From Pseudoalteromonas sp. NBT06-2 (GTDB lineage Bacteria; Pseudomonadota; Gammaproteobacteria; Enterobacterales; Alteromonadaceae): 64,000 bases of DNA. Positions 58,334-64,000 of the stretch are shown piece by piece. The translations under genes and the position numbers were made by a program. Under the pieces are notes generated by a model. That model made no database searches. It worked only from the letters and a program-made list of their open reading frames with translations, and was not told where the DNA came from. The DNA is taken from NCBI RefSeq assembly GCF_002276045.1, contig NZ_NQMR01000007.1:41733-105732 (forward strand). Direction: 5' to 3'. Position 1 is the stretch's first letter; each line of letters opens with the position of its first letter.

Positions 58334-59687
58334 TTGTGATCCCAAATTTATTTTTTAATGCGCTGATCAACTTTTGATGAATACCATTAAAACCACCATT
58401 GCTCATAATCAATATATGCTCATCTTGAGCAATATTTTCAAGTACTTTAGCAATTATATCATCGATATTTTGCAAGCAATCTGCATCAATCTCTTTTGCA
58501 GCTTGAGCTAATGACCAATTTAAATTTTCAGGTTCAAATAAATATACATTATCAGCATCATTTAACGAGTTAATGAGCGTATTTTGATGAAAACCCATTT
58601 TCATAGTGTTTGATCTAGGTTCCAAAATAGCATGTATTTTAGCATTACCCACTTTAGCCCTTAAGCCAGATAAAGTTGTTTTTATTGCAGTTGGATGATG
58701 AGCAAAATCATCGTAAACAGTAATATTATTGACCACATCTAATAATTCCATACGACGCTTTGGAGAAATAAATTCGGCTAATGCATCTATTGCATGTTCA
58801 ACAGAAATACCAACATGTCTCGCGGCTGCAATTGCCATCATGGCATTTTTCACATTATGCTCTCCAATCGCCTGCCAAGTTACTTTGCCTAATAGCTTTG
58901 CATCTAATAAAACTTCAAACTCGCTACCATCTTCAGCTAATAAATTATACGACCAATCTTTACCTAATTGCTCGGTATTGCTCCAACAGCCTTTATTGAT
59001 TACTTGCTCTAACGCTTTATCATCACTTGGCCAAATTGCCTTACCATTTTGGGGTAAAACACGCATTAAATGATGAAATTGTGTTTGAATCGCTGCTAAA
59101 TCTTTAAAAATATCCGCATGATCAAATTCAAGATTATTGAGAATTAATGTTCTTGGTAAATAATGTACAAACTTACTACGCTTATCAAAGAAAGCGGTAT
59201 CATATTCATCAGCTTCAATCACAAAAAATGGTGTTTCGCCCAACCTTGCTGAAATACCAAAATTTTGTACAACTCCACCAATTAAAAACCCTGGTTTTAA
59301 CCCCGCGTATTCCAAAATCCACGCTAGCATGCTTGACGTTGTTGTTTTACCATGTGTTCCAGATACAGCTAGTACCCAACAATTTTGCAATAAATTATGC
59401 TTTAACCATTCAGGGCCTGATGTATAAGGTAGCCCTTTTTCTAATACATATTCCACACATGGATTGCCACGACTCATAGCATTACCAATTATCACCATAT
59501 CTGGTTTTGGTTCGAGCTGTTTTGGGTCATACCCTTGGGTTAATTCAATGCCAATCTCTTCTAATTGAGTACTCATAGGTGGATAAACATTTTGATCTGA
59601 GCCTGTTACTGTATGCCCTAAAGATTTAGCCAACGCCGCGATACCACCCATAAAGGTGCCGCAAATACCTAAGATATGAATATGCAT
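58320..59687 (-). CDS. mpl: UDP-N-acetylmuramate:L-Ala-gamma-D-Glu-meso-Dap ligase
   Basis: 455 residues. Mur ligase family: N-terminal [25 protein letters not shown] loop [38 protein letters not shown], and [19 protein letters not shown]. The short first domain and DEYD motif match Mpl rather than MurC. It recycles the peptidoglycan tripeptide. It is first in the mpl-ubiX-ABC-methyltransferase operon. Confidence 0.94.
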   Translation of the reverse strand: MHIHILGICGTFMGGIAALAKSLGHTVTGSDQNVYPPMSTQLEEIGIELTQGYDPKQLEPKPDMVIIGNAMSRGNPCVEYVLEKGLPYTSGPEWLKHNLLQNCWVLAVSGTHGKTTTSSMLAWILEYAGLKPGFLIGGVVQNFGISARLGETPFFVIEADEYDTAFFDKRSKFVHYLPRTLILNNLEFDHADIFKDLAAIQTQFHHLMRVLPQNGKAIWPSDDKALEQVINKGCWSNTEQLGKDWSYNLLAEDGSEFEVLLDAKLLGKVTWQAIGEHNVKNAMMAIAAARHVGISVEHAIDALAEFISPKRRMELLDVVNNITVYDDFAHHPTAIKTTLSGLRAKVGNAKIHAILEPRSNTMKMGFHQNTLINSLNDADNVYLFEPENLNWSLAQAAKEIDADCLQNIDDIIAKVLENIAQDEHILIMSNGGFNGIHQKLISALKNKFGITNAQS

Positions 59688-59704
59688 AAAGGGTAATTTT
59701 TCCT

Positions 59705-59731
59705 AAAAAAATGCCCGGTAAAAACCGGGCA
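59705..59731 (-). terminator. terminator of the metalloprotease gene
   Basis: On the minus strand GCCCGG, loop TTTTTA, CCGGGC, then ATTTTTTT. It separates the metalloprotease from mpl. Confidence 0.88.
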
Positions 59732-59757
59732 AATAAAAATATATTATAAAAACATGA

Positions 59758-62199
59758 TTAAATTGGCGAACCTGGTGGCATAGCTAAAGCTTTAAAATCT
59801 TTTGGCCATGTTCCAGTATTTAAATACGTTTTAATTTGCTGTGACAAATATACCTTAAACTGGTTATCTGCTGCAGATTTATTTTGCCAAAATGAAACTT
59901 CACCTAACTCATCAGCTAAATTTGTTAAGTAATATTTTAGTTGTGCTTGTACTTCTGGTTCTACATCTGCATCTACCGCTTTTTCAGCAACAGCTTTTAC
60001 CGTTAAATAAGAAATACGTTTTGTAACAAGCCCATGCAAACCAGAACCTTGATTATGTTCAAACACAGTTGTATTTAATTCAGAGATTAAATCACTCAGA
60101 TTTAAGTTATTAGCTGAGCGTGCGCCTTGCTGATTTAATCTATTTAATCTTTGGCTATTTAATAATAATTTTAAACTATGATTAATTGATGCTTCAGCCA
60201 GTGCCATAGCATCTAAAGTAAGGCCTGTTCGACCTTTTATACTTTCTCGTGTTTTGTATTCACCATAAGCTTTAGGCGGAATTAGAGATAAAATAGACTC
60301 AGGTAAAACAAGTGTTTTTGCATCAAGGGTTGTTAATAAAGCACTTAAAGCTGCCTGTTGTTTGGTTTTATCTACAACTTGCGCACCTTTGGCATTATCA
60401 CCTGTTCGTACTTCATAATCATAATCAACCCCAGCAATTAGCTTAGCGACCGCTTGAACTTGAAAGCGATGAAGCAAATACAAAGGTACTAAGACTTCTT
60501 CTAATTGAGACAGTGCCGTACCCGATTTAATATTATTTAAGCCAAACTGATTGAGCGCTTTTTCACGTATCGATAATAAGCGAGCCAACTCAATATCAGG
60601 TGCATTCCCATTATCCCAAAGATGCGCAGTAGGATGAGCACTGCCCGTAGATCTTGCATCTGGATCTGATATAAATTCTAATTCATTATCTTTGTTTTCA
60701 GCCAAAATTCCAGCTAAAGCATCTGCTTCATTTTGTGCAAATTCACTATAACCATATTTAATTACTTGCGTATCCCACTCTCCCATTCCTGTAGCATAGC
60801 CAACTTCGGTATTTAAACTGCCATTATCATTAAAGCTAATTAATGGATGCGGATAATCCATTACAGAAGCGCGATTTTTAATAGAAGATGAGAAGTTATG
60901 CGCGATACCTAATGTATGACCTACTTCGTGTGCACTTAGCTGTCGAATACGATCAAGTGCCATTTTATGTAATTGCGCTCTTACAGGATCATCACTTAAT
61001 TCATTGCCTGTTTTATATGGAGCTGATAATGACTCAGCTAACAGAATATCTTGGCGGACACGTAAAGAACCTAAAGTAACATGACCTTTTATAATTTCAC
61101 CTGTGCGTGGATCGATTACTGATGAACCATATGACCAACCTCGAGTTGCACGATGTACCCATTGAATGACGTTATATCGAATATCCATAGGATCTACATG
61201 TTCAGGTAATATTTTGAGAATAAAAGCATTTTTAAAGCCTGCGGCTGTAAAAGCATCATCCCACCAGCGAGCGCCATCTAGCAATGCAGTACGAACAGGT
61301 TCCGGTACAGCGGAATCTAAATAATAAGTGATCGGTTCTACTGGCTCACTCATTTTTTTACTTGGATCTTTTTTAATTAAACGATGGCGAGGAATGTAAC
61401 GTACAAACATCGACTCACCCAAAGGTGCTGCATAATTTTTATGTTCTACGCTCCAATAGCCTGATTGTGGGTGGAATGTACGAGGCTGATAGTTATCATC
61501 TGGCAGTTCAATTAAAGAATGATGTAGATTTAAGCTAATAGAATAAGGGTCTGCGGATACTTGACGAATATACTCGCCAGGTTTTGAGCCCTTAAAAGTA
61601 ATAACAGCTTCAAGTTCTGTATTTTTAACAAAAGATTTTGAACGTTGCATATATACGGCACTGCGACTTGCATCTACAGAATAACTACCTTGTTTGCGAC
61701 TCGATAATTGACGAGATACTCCATGCACATCAGATAATAAATAAGGTGTGTAATCAATTAATATACTTTTGTCGTTTTGGGCTGATATTTTAAAGCCATA
61801 TAAGATACTTGAAGCAAATGCTTCTTTAATACTTTGTTGCTCTGCTTTATTTGAAGTATTAGCGCGATAATAAGTATTTAACTGCCTAAGCATTACCTTA
61901 TTACCCATTCTTTCAAACTGAACGAAACGCGTTTCTCCCATTTGCCCACGATCTAACCCAATATCATTTGATCCTAAACCATATGGTAAACTTTGTTGTA
62001 ATAAAAAGGGTTGTGTCAACTTATCTAATTTCAGGTATAAGTTTCCGCTATTGTCATCATAAAAAAATGTAAAATAGCCGGGATATCTATTCATATCCTT
62101 GGTAAAATCGTCAATAGATTTAAGTGCGGCGTGTGCTTGAGTTACAATAGATAACAACAAGAGTGAAGTTAAAAGTACAAAAGACTTAAGTTTTAGCAT
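59758..62199 (-). CDS. secreted zinc-dependent metalloprotease (DUF5117/DUF4953 type)
   Basis: 813 residues. A signal peptide ends QAHA. The N-terminal domain has LPYGLGSNDIGLDRGQMGETRFVQFER. The metzincin site HEVGHTLGIAHN (HExxHxxGxxH) is near residue 425 and is followed by MDYPHPL, the Met-turn. The C-terminal helical region has TGLTLDAMALAEASINHSL. Domain order matches the DUF5117-DUF4953 zinc metalloproteases of marine bacteria. It is probably periplasmic or exported. It is divergent from fbp. Confidence 0.85.
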   Translation of the reverse strand: MLKLKSFVLLTSLLLLSIVTQAHAALKSIDDFTKDMNRYPGYFTFFYDDNSGNLYLKLDKLTQPFLLQQSLPYGLGSNDIGLDRGQMGETRFVQFERMGNKVMLRQLNTYYRANTSNKAEQQSIKEAFASSILYGFKISAQNDKSILIDYTPYLLSDVHGVSRQLSSRKQGSYSVDASRSAVYMQRSKSFVKNTELEAVITFKGSKPGEYIRQVSADPYSISLNLHHSLIELPDDNYQPRTFHPQSGYWSVEHKNYAAPLGESMFVRYIPRHRLIKKDPSKKMSEPVEPITYYLDSAVPEPVRTALLDGARWWDDAFTAAGFKNAFILKILPEHVDPMDIRYNVIQWVHRATRGWSYGSSVIDPRTGEIIKGHVTLGSLRVRQDILLAESLSAPYKTGNELSDDPVRAQLHKMALDRIRQLSAHEVGHTLGIAHNFSSSIKNRASVMDYPHPLISFNDNGSLNTEVGYATGMGEWDTQVIKYGYSEFAQNEADALAGILAENKDNELEFISDPDARSTGSAHPTAHLWDNGNAPDIELARLLSIREKALNQFGLNNIKSGTALSQLEEVLVPLYLLHRFQVQAVAKLIAGVDYDYEVRTGDNAKGAQVVDKTKQQAALSALLTTLDAKTLVLPESILSLIPPKAYGEYKTRESIKGRTGLTLDAMALAEASINHSLKLLLNSQRLNRLNQQGARSANNLNLSDLISELNTTVFEHNQGSGLHGLVTKRISYLTVKAVAEKAVDADVEPEVQAQLKYYLTNLADELGEVSFWQNKSAADNQFKVYLSQQIKTYLNTGTWPKDFKALAMPPGSPI

Positions 62200-62388
62200 A
62201 GTTTTATCTTTTATTTTTATAGTTTAAATTAATTTCAAGTTTGATATTTTAAGTTCATAACTTAAAAACATTGTTAGAATGATACACAATATACAGAATT
62301 ATCAAACAAGTTTATCAACCAGCGTTACTGATTTTGCACTTTCACTATTGCAAAAATCATAAATACAATTAGCTTTCAGGAATTAAAA

Positions 62389-63357
62389 ATGCGTAGATTA
62401 CCACCAGTATTGCTTGAAGACGGCTGTCCAAGAGAATTACTATCTTTGATCCGAACAACCCTTGCTGCCTGTAAAGAGATTTCATTCAGAGTGGGTCAAG
62501 GTGCATTATCAGGCGTACTTGGTTCAACATTAGATGAAAATATTCAAGGTGAAACCCAAAAAAAATTAGATGTACTTTCAAATCAGTTATTGAAAGACAT
62601 TTTATTAGAGTCTGGCTACGTAAAAGCAATTGCTTCTGAAGAAGAAGACTACACAGTTGCAGGTAACCCTAATGCTAAATATATTGTATCTTTTGATCCA
62701 TTAGATGGTTCTTCAAATATCGATATTAACTCACTAGTAGGTACTATCTTTTCTATTATGGAAGCGCCAGAGGGATCTGATGCCGCAGACCCAACTATTT
62801 TCATGCAATCAGGTAGAAAACAAGTTGCCGCAGGTTATGTATTATATGGTCCATCAACGATGTTGGCATTAACAACAGGTAAGGCAACACGTTTATATAC
62901 TTTAGATAAAACACACGGTAGCTTCTTATTAACAGAGGAATCTGTAAAGATCCCAGCTGATACACAAGAGTTTGCTATAAATATGTCAAACCAAATACAT
63001 TGGCATGCACCAATGCAAAACTACATAAATGATTTACTTGCTGGTGATACAGGTCCTCGCGCTAAAAACTTCAACATGCGTTGGATTGCAGCTATGGTAG
63101 GCGACGTGCATCGTGTTTTATGTCGTGGTGGTATTTTCACTTACCCTACAGATACTAAAGATCCTAAAAAGCCAAATAAATTACGTTTATTATACGAAGC
63201 AAACCCAATGGCAATGTTAGTTGAAAATGCTGGCGGTTTAGCAATTGCAAATGGTCAGCCAATTTTAGATATTCAACCTGATGCAATTCACCAAAGAGTT
63301 GAAGTGATATTAGGCTCTAAAAACGAAGTTGAAAAATGCTTAAGCTATTATAAATAA
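62389..63357 (+). CDS. fbp: class I fructose-1,6-bisphosphatase
   Basis: 322 residues. Class I FBPase motifs: [10 protein letters not shown] (metal Glu), [30 protein letters not shown]-like region [20 protein letters not shown] and [20 protein letters not shown]. It performs the irreversible step of gluconeogenesis, opposite to the fba direction. AGG is near the ATG. Confidence 0.96.
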   Translation: MRRLPPVLLEDGCPRELLSLIRTTLAACKEISFRVGQGALSGVLGSTLDENIQGETQKKLDVLSNQLLKDILLESGYVKAIASEEEDYTVAGNPNAKYIVSFDPLDGSSNIDINSLVGTIFSIMEAPEGSDAADPTIFMQSGRKQVAAGYVLYGPSTMLALTTGKATRLYTLDKTHGSFLLTEESVKIPADTQEFAINMSNQIHWHAPMQNYINDLLAGDTGPRAKNFNMRWIAAMVGDVHRVLCRGGIFTYPTDTKDPKKPNKLRLLYEANPMAMLVENAGGLAIANGQPILDIQPDAIHQRVEVILGSKNEVEKCLSYYK

Positions 63358-63372
63358 GCGAGCCGTTTTACT

Positions 63373-63397
63373 AAAAAGGAAGTTATTGCTTCCTTTT
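63373..63397 (+). terminator. terminator of fbp
   Basis: AAAAGGAAG, loop TTATTG, CTTCCTTTT, 17 nt after the fbp stop. Confidence 0.8.
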
Positions 63398-63502
63398 AAA
63401 TGTCTAAACTTCCTCATTTTTAATAATCAAAAACAATTACCTGTTGAAATTAAATCACTTTTGTACTTAACATACACTCTACTTTTAAAAGATAATCTCG
63501 CT

Positions 63503-63816
63503 TATACCCAAGCCACTTCAAGATGTGAAGTTCAGGACTGCTGAGCAATTCATGATCTAGGCGCATCTTTGCATTAATGGTTACTCCCTTAAAAAAAGAT
63601 GGACCGGCAATATGCTCCTGCATTGCTCTAGTACCTACATCCATGCAGGCAACAACGAGCATGATTTGCTCAGAAGTCCCTGTAAGGTTGGTTTATAAAT
63701 ACTTTATGCAGCGTTATTGATTTTGAAAAGGGAATAACCATGTTCTTCAATCAATGCCTTGCCTAAAGCATTTCTAATTCCAACTGAATCCTGCATCTTG
63801 AAGTGGTTTGGGTATA
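63503..63816. repeat. MITE-like palindromic element, type A copy 2
   Basis: Same length (314 bp span) and orientation as 4371-4684, with one visible difference. Ends TATACCCAAGCCACTTCAAG and CTTGAAGTGGTTTGGGTATA. It lies downstream of the fbp terminator. Confidence 0.88.
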
Positions 63817-63856
63817 TAACATAATATAACATCATATAATACCTACACTTCCTTTA

Positions 63857-64000
63857 TACCCGTGTACTTGGAAATTCAGGTTTCAGAGTTTGGATAGGAT
63901 ACGAGTACAAGGCATGATTTGTAATTCATAGTAATTCCCTTATGATGAATCATAACGCCGTAATCGTTTTCTACCCAAACTCCGCAGGGCAAGACGATAA
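63857..64000. repeat. intergenic repeat, type B copy 3 (runs off window)
   Basis: TATACCCGTGTACTTGGAAA, then GGTTTCAGAGTTTGGATAGG, GGCATGATTTGTAATTCAT and GATGAATCATAACGCCGTAA. It follows a type A copy after about 40 bp, the same A-then-B order as at 4371-4935. Confidence 0.75.

Overview
The window is a low-GC stretch of chromosome from a marine-type gammaproteobacterium. The gene order (sfsA-dksA-gluQ-pcnB-folK-panB-panC; fba-pgk-epd-tkt next to metK; cpxP/cpxRA-fieF; yibN-grxC-secB-gpsA; gpmI-envC-S41 protease-yibQ; rpoH-ftsX-ftsE-ftsY/rsmD) is the E. coli/Alteromonadales core arrangement. Base composition, the PLP-type aspartate decarboxylase PanP and many TATACCC-ended intergenic repeats point to Alteromonadales in the broad sense (Pseudoalteromonas/Catenovulum/Psychrosphaera-like). 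I cannot fix the genus from the sequence alone.

Layout. 1-4310: a decayed DUF885 protein gene, an MBL-fold hydrolase, a secreted transglutaminase-like protein and a secreted amidohydrolase. 4371-6940: repeats, then a Crp/Fnr-type regulator, an ECF-like sigma factor and its small membrane protein. 6982-15358: a phosphoribosyltransferase, pepB, then the sfsA-to-panC block. 15386-20160: a lipoprotein-like hydrolase, a cold-shock protein, a 1.4 kb non-coding tract with a palindromic element and an IS91 transposase relic, then pstS. 20163-30483: phoR/phoB, then central carbon genes and metK. 30585-33578: a frameshifted phosphomannomutase gene and manC. 34077-39115: cpxP, cpxR, cpxA, pldB-like, fieF and trmL. 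39607-46920: gpsA-secB-grxC-yibN and gpmI-envC-protease-yibQ. 47009-52300: rpoH, ftsX, ftsE, ftsY and rsmD. 52407-64000: an AraC-type regulator gene broken by a repeat, panP, the mpl-ubiX-ABC-methyltransferase operon, a zinc metalloprotease, fbp and more repeats.

Genes that work together: panB and panC (pantoate branch) with panP (beta-alanine branch) for pantothenate; phoB/phoR with pstS, both preceded by PHO-box sequences; cpxR/cpxA with cpxP around a shared CpxR-type site; ftsE/ftsX with envC for septal peptidoglycan splitting; fba, pgk, epd, tkt, fbp and gpmI for glycolysis, gluconeogenesis and pentose phosphate metabolism; manB/manC for GDP-mannose.

Most notable observations: a perfect CIRCE (HrcA) operator just upstream of rpoH; an AUU start for pcnB with a good Shine-Dalgarno and the conserved FCRK N-terminus; a family of TA-flanked palindromic repeats, one of which splits an AraC/GyrI-type gene and shows its target site; ten 24-residue repeats in FtsY; an in-frame hexamer microsatellite in manC next to a homopolymer frameshift in manB; and a degenerate repeat lying between a PHO box and pstS. 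I saw no CRISPR array, prophage, rRNA or tRNA gene and no recognisable defence island.
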